Shown here: positions 49,549 through 57,581 of the stretch, one piece after another
How the letters are laid out: every line of letters begins with the position of its first letter
How positions within the stretch are numbered: position 1 is the first letter of the stretch
Assembly: GCA_913057785.1 (NCBI GenBank)
Contig: CAJXPD010000024.1
Location: forward strand, 1 to 57,581
Length of the DNA stretch: 57,581 bases
Source of the DNA: an uncultured Lewinella sp.
GTDB lineage: Bacteria > Bacteroidota > Bacteroidia > Chitinophagales > Saprospiraceae
Reading direction: 5' to 3'
Made by a program: the position numbers and the translations under genes
The notes under the pieces: generated by a model
What the model was told of the DNA's origin: nothing
Seen by the model: only the letters and a program-made list of their open reading frames with translations
Databases searched by the model: none

Positions 49549-51948
49549 TTAAGCCTGTTTTAGGCGGTAGCTGATTGTTAAGTTTATTTGTCTTCGTATA
49601 CGCTGTGAGATCTTGTCTGCTATGAAGTTAGCTCCTCTAGAGATGGTACGAATCTTCCTAGAATTGAATACATCAGCAATATTTAAGGTTAACCTTCCCT
49701 TCCCGTTAAAGATTTCTCTATTGTAAGCCAGGTCCAGGAAGTATAAAGCCTTGCGTTTCCCCTGGGCAGTATTGAAAGGCGCTTCATAATTTCCACGGAC
49801 TTGTAAGAAACTACTATTGTTAAGATTGAATCGTGAAGTCTTTCGCACAAACCAACTCGTTGTGCTATTGGTAAAATCTGGATTAATATTGCTTCCATCT
49901 ACCTCCGAACGGAACAGGTTTAAATTGAGGTCTAGTTTCCACCATTTATACGGCGTGTAAGAACTAGAGAACTCCAAGCCGTAAGCCTGTTCATATTTTA
50001 AGTTCTCGGGGCGAGTATTGGAAAAGCCAGCATCATCCACGCTTCTGAGCCCGGCAATAAAATCATCCGTCCAGCGATAATATATGGTAGAGGCCACGGA
50101 GCCCTTCTCAAAATACTTGATGTGCCCCAGTTCAACGACATCGCTGAATTCAGGATTCAGATCAGGATTGCCACTGAAGAAATTTCTATTATCTGAAAAA
50201 GTAATGAAGGGGCTTAGATCCCGATAAACGGGTCTGCGGACTCGCCTGCTATAGCTGAGTTGCATGGCATCCGCTTCACTCAAATCATAAGTGAAGTGTG
50301 CGGAGGGGAAAAGGTTAGCATAATTACGAGGATTGGATTGATTGGTTTCTTCGAGAATAGTTTCTATATCGGTCCATTCTACTCGCAGCCCCAATTGGTA
50401 GGAGAAGGCATTCTTTTTGTCTCCCAAAATTCCGTAGACAGCATTGATATTTTCATCGTAAATGAAGTTGTTGTCTAGTCCAGGCAACGGAACCATCTGT
50501 CCCGCATCATTTTCTTCACTGACGATATAATCATTCGTCATCCGTCGGAAGGTGCTTCTGACCCCAGTTTCCAATTTACCTTCCTGTCCAAAGGGTTGGA
50601 CATAGTCTAGCTGAAGTAACAATTGTCGCTCCGTCTCATCATTCAGGGAGGTTTGCAAGAGATTCTGTGCCGAATTGGAAGAACCGTCCGGAAAGAAGGA
50701 TTGTTGCTCAAACACCTGGTCTGAATCCTCCCAGTGATCTAGATACCGAACTTCTGCATTAAACTCATGCCCTTTCTTATCAAACAGTTTCTTGTAGCTA
50801 AGTACGTACTCCGAAATAGGTTCAACTTCATCCTCATCCTGGGTACGCGTGGTGTAACTCGTGAGCGTATTGAAGATATAGTCATCATAGCGTAGATCGG
50901 TAAGGCGTTTACCTTGGCTAGCGCTATACAAATAGGAGGCAGTCAGGATATTTTGCTCATTGAAGAAGTAATCGAGACCTCCACGTATGTTGTTAAAAAA
51001 ACCCACGTGTTCTCCATCATAGGATTGATCTGAAACAAAGGTGGTATCGTTGACAAATACCTCTTGGTGGGTGCTGTTGATACTAGGAATAATGCGGTAA
51101 TTGATTCCGTAGTTAACGAAGAAGTTGATTTTATTATGGCGGTAATTAACGTTGGCCGCCGCCCCTAGATTGGTAGGATTGCCCACGGTGGTCTCGAAAG
51201 ATCCATTGAGGCCCTGATTGCGGTCCTTTTTCAGCACAATGTTAATGATGCCCGCCATACCCTCCGCCTCATAGCGAGCCGATGGGTTCGTGATCACTTC
51301 TACCTTCTCCACCAGACTCGCCTGCAACTGCTGAAGCCCACTCCCGCCTTTGAAGCTCACCAAGCCAGAAGGTTTGCCGTCCACTAGAATCCGGACATTA
51401 CTAGCGCCCCGGAGCTTCACATTCCCTTCACCATCCACGGTGACGGAGGGAATATTGTTCAGGATTTCTACTGCCGAACCACCGGCATTACCTAGGTCCT
51501 TACCGACATTGAAAACCCGCTTATCCAAAGCTAGCTCCATGGTACTTTTTTCCGCCTGCACCACTACCTCATTCAAGGTACTACTCTCCGCTTTTAATCG
51601 AATCGTACCAAAGTCCACTGTTCTTTTTGTACTACTTAAGGAGAATTCACCGAGATCGTAAGTTTGATAGCCGATAAAATCAATTACCCCCTTGAAGGTA
51701 CCCATCGCGCTTTCGACCGAGAAGGTACCATCTTCTCCACTGATACCTCCCGTCAGCAGTGCTCCATCCGTTGGCTGATAGATTTGGATGGTCGCGTAGC
51801 TAAGCGGAGCTCCGGTCTGGTCATTAATAACTTTTCCTGTTACTTTTCCTTTTTGGGCGAGACAAAATATTGGCAAGAAAAAAAGGATATAGCTCAGGCA
51901 AATATGCTGCCTAGCTACACGCAGTCGAGTAGGTGTAAAAGCGTACAT
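49549..51948 (-). CDS. TonB-dependent receptor with carboxypeptidase-like N-terminal domain
   Basis: This 799-residue outer-membrane protein has a signal peptide (about 14-31, ending FCLAQ), a CarboxypepD_reg-like domain (about 33-115, GKVTGKVINDQTGAPLSYATIQI), a plug domain (about 120-245, with ILNNIPSVTVDGEGNVKLRG and ARYEAEGMAGIINIVLKK) and a C-terminal beta-barrel of the OMP_b-brl_3 type. It belongs to the Bacteroidota group that is not SusC-like and has no SusD partner beside it. Substrate (siderophore, peptide or oligomer) is unknown. A -7 box lies 80 bases upstream. Confidence 0.93.
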   Translation of the reverse strand: MYAFTPTRLRVARQHICLSYILFFLPIFCLAQKGKVTGKVINDQTGAPLSYATIQIYQPTDGALLTGGISGEDGTFSVESAMGTFKGVIDFIGYQTYDLGEFSLSSTKRTVDFGTIRLKAESSTLNEVVVQAEKSTMELALDKRVFNVGKDLGNAGGSAVEILNNIPSVTVDGEGNVKLRGASNVRILVDGKPSGLVSFKGGSGLQQLQASLVEKVEVITNPSARYEAEGMAGIINIVLKKDRNQGLNGSFETTVGNPTNLGAAANVNYRHNKINFFVNYGINYRIIPSINSTHQEVFVNDTTFVSDQSYDGEHVGFFNNIRGGLDYFFNEQNILTASYLYSASQGKRLTDLRYDDYIFNTLTSYTTRTQDEDEVEPISEYVLSYKKLFDKKGHEFNAEVRYLDHWEDSDQVFEQQSFFPDGSSNSAQNLLQTSLNDETERQLLLQLDYVQPFGQEGKLETGVRSTFRRMTNDYIVSEENDAGQMVPLPGLDNNFIYDENINAVYGILGDKKNAFSYQLGLRVEWTDIETILEETNQSNPRNYANLFPSAHFTYDLSEADAMQLSYSRRVRRPVYRDLSPFITFSDNRNFFSGNPDLNPEFSDVVELGHIKYFEKGSVASTIYYRWTDDFIAGLRSVDDAGFSNTRPENLKYEQAYGLEFSSSYTPYKWWKLDLNLNLFRSEVDGSNINPDFTNSTTSWFVRKTSRFNLNNSSFLQVRGNYEAPFNTAQGKRKALYFLDLAYNREIFNGKGRLTLNIADVFNSRKIRTISRGANFIADKISQRIRRQINLTISYRLKQA

Positions 51949-52027
51949 CTTGTATGGTTGGTTTTCGTTTGGGTTCCAGCATGGAAGTCAGTTTGTACTG
52001 ATCTCCTACTTTCTTCCCTCAAAACTT

Positions 52028-52035
52028 CAAAGATA
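52028..52035 (-). promoter_or_regulatory. -7 box TATCTTTG for the TonB receptor gene
   Basis: A perfect TAnnTTTG on the minus strand, with TTTA (52053-52056) as a possible -33 element 17 bases upstream. The predicted leader is about 75 bases. Confidence 0.5.
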
Positions 52036-52159
52036 GTAGCTTATTGGTAAATAAAGACGAATTGTCTACGCGAATCATCAACATAGCCCTATTGGCTGAA
52101 ACAGGTTCAGCGAACTGAAGTACAAAATGAAAGTCTTAACTAAGGGAAAACGTTCAGAT

Positions 52160-53440
52160 TTAATTGGCCTTGCTCCGACGCTGGGACCGATTATTGGGTC
52201 GGCGTTTGCCGCCTCCGGATCGATTTCCCGACCGGCCTCGTCCATTGTTCCCTTTGCCCCCTCCTCGTCCATGCCCTCGGGAGGGGCGGCTAGACTCTTG
52301 AGAAGGCGGTACTTCTGGCGGAAGTGGCAATTTGCGCACCTCACGCTCCATCAGGGCTTCAATGTTTCGGAACTTGCGTCGATCTTGTCGATTGATAAAG
52401 GTCAGCGCCAAACCGTCGGTTTTAGCCCGGGCAGTTCGGCCGATTCTATGAATATAGTCTTCGGGATCATTGGGTACATCATAATTAATGACCAATTTAA
52501 TCCCGCTGGCATCTATTCCTCGAGATAGGATATCTGTAGCAACTAATATCTGTAGGGAGCCGTTTTTGAATGAGCGCAGCGTAGTCTCTCGATCAGCCTG
52601 ATCAAAATCAGAGTGAATTTCTCCCACATCAAGCCCCACCGAACGCAGAATTCCCACGACATTCTTCACACTAGCTTTGGTCTTGGAGAAGATTAGGATT
52701 CTTTCCTTTTTCCCTTTGCGCTTAGCGAGCAAACTCTTAATGAGTATAGGCTTCTGATCATCCTGCACGTCATAAGCAGCTTGGAAGATGCCTTCTGCAG
52801 GTTTAGAAACCGCCAAAGTAATTTGTACCGGCTCGTTCAAAGTACGCTTAGCAAACTGACGAATCTTTGTCGGCATCGTGGCCGAAAACATCAGCGTTTG
52901 CTTTTCTTTTGGCAGGTAATCAATGATCTTCTTAATGTCATTGATAAAGCCCATATCTAGCATTCTATCTGCCTCATCCAGGATCAAGTGGCGGAGTGTT
53001 CCCATTTTCACATAACCCATATTGAGGTGGGCAATCAAACGCCCTGGTGTAGCCACGATGATATTGGCGCCCAGCGAAAGGGCCTTTTTTTCTTGATCGA
53101 AGGAAGCGCCATCTCGCCCACCGTAAATGGGCAAAGAGCTCATATCTTCTAGGAAGTAAGAGAATCCATCCAGTTGCTGATCAATCTGAATCGCTAATTC
53201 TCGAGTGGGAACAAGGATCAAGGTATCAATACCGTCAACGGGTTCTCTACTTAATCGATCTAATACGGGAAGAAGAAAGGCTGCGGTTTTTCCTGTACCT
53301 GTTTGCGCACAAGCAATCAGGTCTTTTCCTTGCAGTATGGCGGGGATGGCTTGCTCTTGAATAGGTGTTGCTGTTTCAAAGCCCATGGCGTCAAGTCCCT
53401 CTAGCAACGAATCATTCAACTGTAATTCTCTAAAAGTCAA
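52160..53440 (-). CDS. DEAD-box RNA helicase, RhlE-like
   Basis: This 426-residue ATP-dependent RNA helicase has all core motifs: Q motif (FETATPIQEQ), I AQTGTGKT, Ia PTRELAIQ, Ib TPGRL, II DEAD (LILDEADRML), III SAT, IV ILIFSKT, V ATDILSRGID and VI HRIGRTAR. After residue 370 it has a basic, disordered tail of Gly/Arg/Asn/Ser-rich sequence (RGG-like), common in RhlE and cold-shock helicases, which increases RNA affinity. The role is probably ribosome assembly or mRNA turnover. It is a single gene, upstream of and unrelated to the TonB receptor. Confidence 0.95.
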   Translation of the reverse strand: MTFRELQLNDSLLEGLDAMGFETATPIQEQAIPAILQGKDLIACAQTGTGKTAAFLLPVLDRLSREPVDGIDTLILVPTRELAIQIDQQLDGFSYFLEDMSSLPIYGGRDGASFDQEKKALSLGANIIVATPGRLIAHLNMGYVKMGTLRHLILDEADRMLDMGFINDIKKIIDYLPKEKQTLMFSATMPTKIRQFAKRTLNEPVQITLAVSKPAEGIFQAAYDVQDDQKPILIKSLLAKRKGKKERILIFSKTKASVKNVVGILRSVGLDVGEIHSDFDQADRETTLRSFKNGSLQILVATDILSRGIDASGIKLVINYDVPNDPEDYIHRIGRTARAKTDGLALTFINRQDRRKFRNIEALMEREVRKLPLPPEVPPSQESSRPSRGHGRGGGKGNNGRGRSGNRSGGGKRRPNNRSQRRSKAN

Positions 53441-53603
53441 TGGATGGATTTTTGTTCTTGTCTATTTGTCTAGGGTCGTAGTAGTAAACAAATTAACGAA
53501 AATTAGCTTCTTAAGTTTCGAACTCACGTTCGAGCTCGTTATGACGCAAGATACGATTTTAGGGTAGAAATTTAGTATAATTATAGCCAAGCCCTTGATT
53601 TCC

Positions 53604-54068
53604 CTATGCTTCTGCCCGTTCCACATTGTTTTTATACAGATAAAATATCCCAAAAAGTAGTATTAAGGGAGCAGGAAAAGCAGCGCCAAACCCTAAAGGT
53701 GTGATCAAAAGTAGGAATAGAGCTGCCCCTATTATGGCGGGGGTTGGAACCGCTTCATTTCTCCAATAGCTAAAGGCGAGGTAGGCGTGTGCTAGGATCA
53801 GTAATCCCCCCATCCAATAAGCTTGTCGGAAAAGGATCAGGTAGATAAATCGTCGATAACTATCCAGGAAAGTAAACTGGCCAAATACCAGGTAGTCTCT
53901 CGGGTAAATCCAGGCTAGATATACATTCGCCAGCATCCCCAACAAGAAAAGTATGGCCAAGAGGCGCCGACCGTACAAGGGTTTTCTCATACATAGCACC
54001 GTTACCAGCAGTGAGATCATGATCCCTGCACTCCAGGGAATTAAATATTGCTGAATCTGATCCAACAT
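53604..54068 (-). CDS. four-helix membrane protein of unknown function
   Basis: This 154-residue protein has four hydrophobic helices at about 10-27, 35-53, 75-107 and 120-145, with Tyr/Trp-rich loops (SYRRFIYLILFRQAYWMGG). No charged catalytic motif or signal peptide is visible. Its start lies 32 bases from the end of the sialidase-like gene on the same strand, so it may be the second gene of that transcript. I do not recognise a family. Confidence 0.6.
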   Translation of the reverse strand: MLDQIQQYLIPWSAGIMISLLVTVLCMRKPLYGRRLLAILFLLGMLANVYLAWIYPRDYLVFGQFTFLDSYRRFIYLILFRQAYWMGGLLILAHAYLAFSYWRNEAVPTPAIIGAALFLLLITPLGFGAAFPAPLILLFGIFYLYKNNVERAEA

Positions 54069-54100
54069 TTCAACTTCTGTTTAAAATACCGTGAAACTAG

Positions 54101-55192
54101 CTACTGCACTCCTATCTCCTGCCAAGCATAAATGGAATCTACCTCCACCTTACTGTAATAAATGGAAGGCCAACCCTCATGACCAGAATAATATGCAATG
54201 TGAAGCATTTTATCTTTTAGTACCAAACCCGGATAAGCCGTGTCTCCTTCACTGGGCAGTACAAAAAGCCGTCGATAAGTGCCATCTTCCTGCAATTGCA
54301 TAAAGACGGTAACAGCCTCATTTAGGCAATCCGGGCGCTCCTCGGGCCATTCCCGCGTTCCCAGCAGCCAAGTCTCGTTCGGCAAATAGAGTAGATTCGG
54401 GCCGCCTAAGCCATGATCCAAGGGTAGAATGGCTAAACTATCATAGGGCGGTCTCCCCTGCCCGTAGTAAGCGGAGACCGAATGCCCACCCCCGTCTCGG
54501 ATGAGCAGGAACATATCTTTATTCGGGGTGAATCGCACCAAGGCTTCTCCCACTAGAGGAGACAGGTCGAAGGGATTTCCAACTTGTTCGTAATTCATTC
54601 CGTCCCTGGTTCTGAATAGCGCCATGTACCGCTGGCGAGATTGCACAACTCCAGTCAGCGGATCCGTACCGGCGATCATGGGGATGGCATAAGCAAAAGA
54701 GTCTTGCCAGGTCAGATCGTAGAACCAATTGTTAGATGGGATACCGCGTACTCTCCTGGGAGGGGTCCAAGTCCGTCCATCTTCAGAATAAGCTACCCAG
54801 GTAAACCATTCATACACCTTACCCCTGTAGTCGGTACCTAACCCAGTCAACATTAAAGTGCCATCTGGCCGAATACTAAACTTCCCATTGCGCAGATCTA
54901 TTCCTTTTTTCCGCAGCAAAGCCAAAGGCTTCCATTTTTCCCCGTCTGATGAACTTAGAACTCTAATTTTTCCTTTCTTACCTGTCACATGTCCATCCCC
55001 TTCCCGGAAGGTGCAGAGTAACTGCCCTCGGAATTCAATCAGATCCACAAAGGCATTGTGAAAAGCTCGATCCCATATTTTCTCAGAAGAAATAGTACGC
55101 AAGGGATAGCTAAAGGGTGGGCGCTCCTCTTGACAGGCCACTAACAAAAGAGTCATGAACCCGAGTGCTAAAATTATAGAGCCTCTTTTCAT
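54101..55192 (-). CDS. sialidase-fold (exo-alpha-sialidase-like) lipoprotein
   Basis: This 363-residue protein has a lipoprotein signal (hydrophobic 6-17, lipobox LVAC). The mature part is a six-bladed beta-propeller type with Asp-box motifs SSDGEKWKPL and SEDGRTWTPP, and a related RTRDGMNYEQVG; the FREG segment near 60 recalls the first arginine region of sialidases. A complete arginine triad cannot be confirmed, so the protein may bind or cleave another sugar. ATG 55192 is preferred to GTG 55198 because a perfect -7 box (55198-55205) ends five bases before it. It is co-directional with a small membrane-protein gene. Confidence 0.8.
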   Translation of the reverse strand: MKRGSIILALGFMTLLLVACQEERPPFSYPLRTISSEKIWDRAFHNAFVDLIEFRGQLLCTFREGDGHVTGKKGKIRVLSSSDGEKWKPLALLRKKGIDLRNGKFSIRPDGTLMLTGLGTDYRGKVYEWFTWVAYSEDGRTWTPPRRVRGIPSNNWFYDLTWQDSFAYAIPMIAGTDPLTGVVQSRQRYMALFRTRDGMNYEQVGNPFDLSPLVGEALVRFTPNKDMFLLIRDGGGHSVSAYYGQGRPPYDSLAILPLDHGLGGPNLLYLPNETWLLGTREWPEERPDCLNEAVTVFMQLQEDGTYRRLFVLPSEGDTAYPGLVLKDKMLHIAYYSGHEGWPSIYYSKVEVDSIYAWQEIGVQ

Positions 55193-55197
55193 AGCCA

Positions 55198-55205
55198 CAA
55201 ATATA
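55198..55205 (-). promoter_or_regulatory. -7 box TATATTTG at the sialidase-like gene
   Basis: A perfect TAnnTTTG on the minus strand that overlaps the alternative GTG start and ends five bases before ATG 55192. It predicts a leaderless transcript and supports the ATG start. No clear -33 TTTG is seen. Confidence 0.5.
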
Positions 55206-55329
55206 TGATGATGCTACAGTTTTGATAGGCGATTACTTTAGGGCTAGCAGAAGATTCCATAAAAGTATCGGATTACAGGACATGTCCATGGTCATGGTAT
55301 ATGAACAGATTTCGATTCTCGATAGCATT

Positions 55330-56421
55330 CTATCTAGAAACACTATATAGCTCCTCTGTCTTCACTCTTCCTTTTAAAGATATATTCCCCTTATTTTCGA
55401 AAATATATCTCCCTTGCGGTAGTATATCCTTTAGTTTACTAGAGATCAATAAACTCGTACCATATTGATTACAAAGCCCTTGAATTCTGGCAGTAGTATT
55501 CAAAACATCGCCGGTAAAGGCAATTTCTTTTTTCAATGCACCAATTTCACCGATGGTCACTTCCCCAAAATGAATGCCGGCCTTGAAGTCGATCTCATGC
55601 CCATACTTGGATTGCAATTTCTTCTGATTGGCGCTCAGGCTGTCTCGTATGTCAAAAAAACAACGAATACAGTTCGTATTCTGGATGCCTTTGTCCAGGT
55701 CCCAGGAGACAACAATCTCATCCCCTATGTATTGGTAAACTTCGCCCAGTGTATCAATAATCGGATCAGACATCAGATCGTAATAATCTCGGAGGAGGTT
55801 GAAGTATTTTACATGACCCAGCGATTCCGCAATAGTGGTGGAGGATTTCATGTCCAAGAACATAAAAATCCGTTCCTCTACCACCGGTTTGTGGTATTTG
55901 CCGGTGAAGAAATTAAGAAAGACATGATGTCCCAGGTTTTCGCTAACGGCCGCATAAATTAAGCAGACAAAAAGCGGTACGGACAATTGAAATAGCGTGG
56001 TAGCAAAAGAAACACTATTCAGGAATCGCCCCAGCTGATTCCAAGTCTCGACGTCCAACATTCCTGCACCTGTATCCAATGAGAAAGCCACTGGGTACAG
56101 GACCACGATGATGAACAAAAATAGGATTAGATAAATGATGAATTTGTAGAAAATCTTTGCCCTCAGCGTATGGAAAGCAAAGCGTTTTTCCAAGTAAACA
56201 ACTTCTAAGGCCCCTACTAGCAAGCCCACCATTAGATTGGCGATGTTGGCAAATATCAAAACGGGAATGGTAAAAGAAATATCCGTGTCTGGGTTGGGAT
56301 TTACATTTCGAGTTAGGCCAATTTCTGAAATAATAGTAACCCATCCGCACAACACCCAAATAACCCCAAAAGGGATGATCCTAGAGATGTTTCTTTTGGT
56401 TTTTGGTGTTAGTCCAATCAT
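55330..56421 (-). CDS. membrane class III adenylate/guanylate cyclase-like protein
   Basis: This 363-residue protein has six predicted membrane helices in residues 10-180 and a C-terminal class III cyclase homology domain (about 185-360). Metal-binding aspartates are present in FLDMKSST and IGDEIVV, and the transition-state Asn and Arg in DVLNTTARIQ. The residues that usually choose adenine are not the normal Lys and Asp/Thr: Gln and Ala stand at these sites (YQYIGD and EIAFTG). It may make a cyclic nucleotide in response to a membrane signal. Two Crp/Fnr regulators occur in the window, but a link is only speculation. Confidence 0.88.
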   Translation of the reverse strand: MIGLTPKTKRNISRIIPFGVIWVLCGWVTIISEIGLTRNVNPNPDTDISFTIPVLIFANIANLMVGLLVGALEVVYLEKRFAFHTLRAKIFYKFIIYLILFLFIIVVLYPVAFSLDTGAGMLDVETWNQLGRFLNSVSFATTLFQLSVPLFVCLIYAAVSENLGHHVFLNFFTGKYHKPVVEERIFMFLDMKSSTTIAESLGHVKYFNLLRDYYDLMSDPIIDTLGEVYQYIGDEIVVSWDLDKGIQNTNCIRCFFDIRDSLSANQKKLQSKYGHEIDFKAGIHFGEVTIGEIGALKKEIAFTGDVLNTTARIQGLCNQYGTSLLISSKLKDILPQGRYIFENKGNISLKGRVKTEELYSVSR

Positions 56422-56527
56422 TAATTATTGTAGTTGGAGATCGTTCGATCAATATCTACAAAATCAAGAGGACTACAAAGCTTTTCTCGGCCTTTATCTT
56501 AGATAGGCATGCTCAAATTTAGGGTTA

Positions 56528-57241
56528 TCATTTACTAGCAGAAGGCGGAAAAGAAGGTCGAACTTCTATCTTACTAGGTAGCGTCCGAGGATTCATTTTC
56601 AGTAAATCAATGACCATCTGTCCCAGGTCTACGGGCTGAATTTTCCAGGCCTCTTTTTCCGTTACCGGATGGTCATTAAAATGTGTAGCTACCGAACCCG
56701 GCATGATTGTCGTCACCTTCACGCCTGCCGATCGGACGTCCAACATGACCGCTTGTGAAAACCCAACAACGCCAAATTTACTCGCATTGTAAGCAGCTCC
56801 TGTGGCGAAGAAATTGGTACCTGCCAAACTCGAAATGGTAATCAAGTACCCCTTCGATTCTTTCAAGGCTGTTAAGGCAGCTTTAGTGCTAAAAAACACG
56901 CCGGTCAAATTGACGTCAATGACTTCTTGCCATTGCTCAGCCGTCATCTCTTCAATGTTTACGAAATGGCCCACTCCGGCGTTGGCAATCATCGCATCCA
57001 GTCTCCCCCATTTTTCCAATACGCTTGTTACAACACTTTGTTGACTGTCGTAATTTCTTACATCTGCTTCGATTCCGATAACTTGATCGGAATGGCCCAG
57101 CGCTTTGGCGGCTTCATCGGCCGTCACTTGACTACGGCCGGTGATCGCGACCTTCATACCTTCCTGAAGCATAGCTTTTGCCACCGCATAGCCAATACCT
57201 TTGGTGCCACCTGTGATGATAGCTACTTTTCCTTTTAACAT
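56528..57241 (-). CDS. SDR family oxidoreductase
   Basis: This 237-residue cytosolic NAD(P)-dependent dehydrogenase has the classical short-chain pattern: TGGTKGIG cofactor motif (residues 10-17), ANAG (about 88-91), catalytic Ser in ISSLAG, and YNASK (Tyr and Lys of the active site). The length is typical (about 240-250). An Arg at the end of beta-2 (TGRS) suggests NADP(H) preference. The substrate is unknown. It starts 19 bases after the stop codon of the Dabb-domain gene on the same strand, so the two are probably one operon. Confidence 0.93.
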   Translation of the reverse strand: MLKGKVAIITGGTKGIGYAVAKAMLQEGMKVAITGRSQVTADEAAKALGHSDQVIGIEADVRNYDSQQSVVTSVLEKWGRLDAMIANAGVGHFVNIEEMTAEQWQEVIDVNLTGVFFSTKAALTALKESKGYLITISSLAGTNFFATGAAYNASKFGVVGFSQAVMLDVRSAGVKVTTIMPGSVATHFNDHPVTEKEAWKIQPVDLGQMVIDLLKMNPRTLPSKIEVRPSFPPSASK

Positions 57242-57260
57242 TATATCCGTTTTTTATAGC

Positions 57261-57581
57261 TTATTCTGCTGTCCAATAATCCATCACCAATACATCTCCA
57301 ATGATGGGTCCTATCTTATTTACCAAGGCTATATGCGCCTCGTGAAACAAATAAACTTCTCTTCCATGATCATCCTTGAAGGTGAGCGTAAAGCAGTGCG
57401 TCATCCCTTTGCTAGCCCCTTCTTTGCTATCATTCACCCCCCATTCAATGTGTTCAATGGCAGGGATCTTATCCTCTAGGTCTAAAAAGGCTTGTACTGC
57501 TTCCTTGACTTGGGCAGGGGTCGCGTCATCCTTATATTTCAGATTCACCATATGCCGCAGGACTTGGCCACTTCTGTCCAC
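57261..57581 (-). CDS. Dabb (stress-responsive alpha/beta barrel) protein, 5' end cut by window
   Basis: At least 106 residues of a dimeric alpha/beta-barrel (Dabb) protein: RHMVNLKYKDDATPAQVKEAVQAFLDL at the start, THCFTLTFKDDHGREVYLFHEAHIALVNKIGPI near the end. The frame is open to the window edge, so the true start, perhaps with a signal peptide, lies beyond it. The GTG at the edge is not evidence for a start. Dabb proteins occur as small enzymes or stress-induced proteins; the reaction is unknown. It is likely co-transcribed with the SDR gene. Confidence 0.88.
   Translation of the reverse strand: MDRSGQVLRHMVNLKYKDDATPAQVKEAVQAFLDLEDKIPAIEHIEWGVNDSKEGASKGMTHCFTLTFKDDHGREVYLFHEAHIALVNKIGPIIGDVLVMDYWTAE

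Noticed and set aside
52078..52528. Frames over the 3' end of the RhlE-like helicase
   Set aside because: They are shadows of the low-complexity Gly/Arg/Asn tail codons of the helicase.
55278..55287. Palindrome GGACATGTCC between the cyclase and sialidase genes
   Set aside because: A ten-base palindrome without repetition or promoter context; could easily be chance.

Overview
The window is a chromosomal segment of a Bacteroidota bacterium, most likely of the Saprospiria/Lewinella type. The evidence is two large secreted proteins with type IX secretion (T9SS) C-terminal sorting domains, a TonB-dependent receptor with a carboxypeptidase-like N-terminal domain, YHYH proteins, LytTR and EAD11 domains, and many starts without a Shine-Dalgarno sequence. 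Several genes are preceded by the Bacteroidota -7 box TAnnTTTG, in the best case paired with TTTG 20 bases upstream. No tRNA, rRNA, CRISPR array, transposase, integrase or prophage gene was seen. Genes are closely packed on both strands and look like ordinary core and accessory chromosome.

Layout. 1-9 kb: two tandem YHYH-domain proteins, a methyltransferase, an ECF sigma factor between two small membrane proteins, a serine hydrolase, an AraC-type regulator with two DNA-binding domains, a SnoaL-like protein, a YHS-domain protein and a DUF5694 protein. 9-16.8 kb: a LytS/LytTR two-component pair, hemL, a PhoB-type histidine kinase/regulator pair, an EI24 protein and a 468-residue protein of unknown function. 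Degenerate intergenic repeats occur only here (10.9-13.8 kb). 17-29 kb: a beta-helix T9SS protein, a DUF354 protein, a chloramphenicol acetyltransferase homologue, a second 468-residue protein, a VOC protein, a haloalkane dehalogenase (HLD-II type), a DUF2461/TfoX-like pair, and an FG-GAP/ASPIC/PKD T9SS protein.

29.8-42.4 kb: yceI and marR with clear operator palindromes, proC, a membrane protein joining an EAD11-like domain to periplasmic TPRs, gpsA, a YfhO-family protein, a membrane TPR-HTH regulator, a candidate small RNA or leader, a DUF547 lipoprotein, and an RsmF-type RNA methyltransferase. 42.4-57.6 kb: two Crp/Fnr regulators, typA, an AraC regulator, an SRPBCC protein, a TonB receptor, a RhlE-like helicase, a sialidase-fold lipoprotein, a class III cyclase, an SDR and a Dabb-domain protein cut by the window end.

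No single multi-gene cluster stands out as a complete new system. The strongest leads are the EAD11-TM-TPR protein, the double-HTH AraC protein, the non-coding unit with its own promoter and terminator at 39.58-39.76 kb, and several unusually clean operator or RNA structures (marR, DUF547, TPR-HTH gene, PKD protein, DUF354 leader). Many genes end in long perfect hairpins that lack a T tract.
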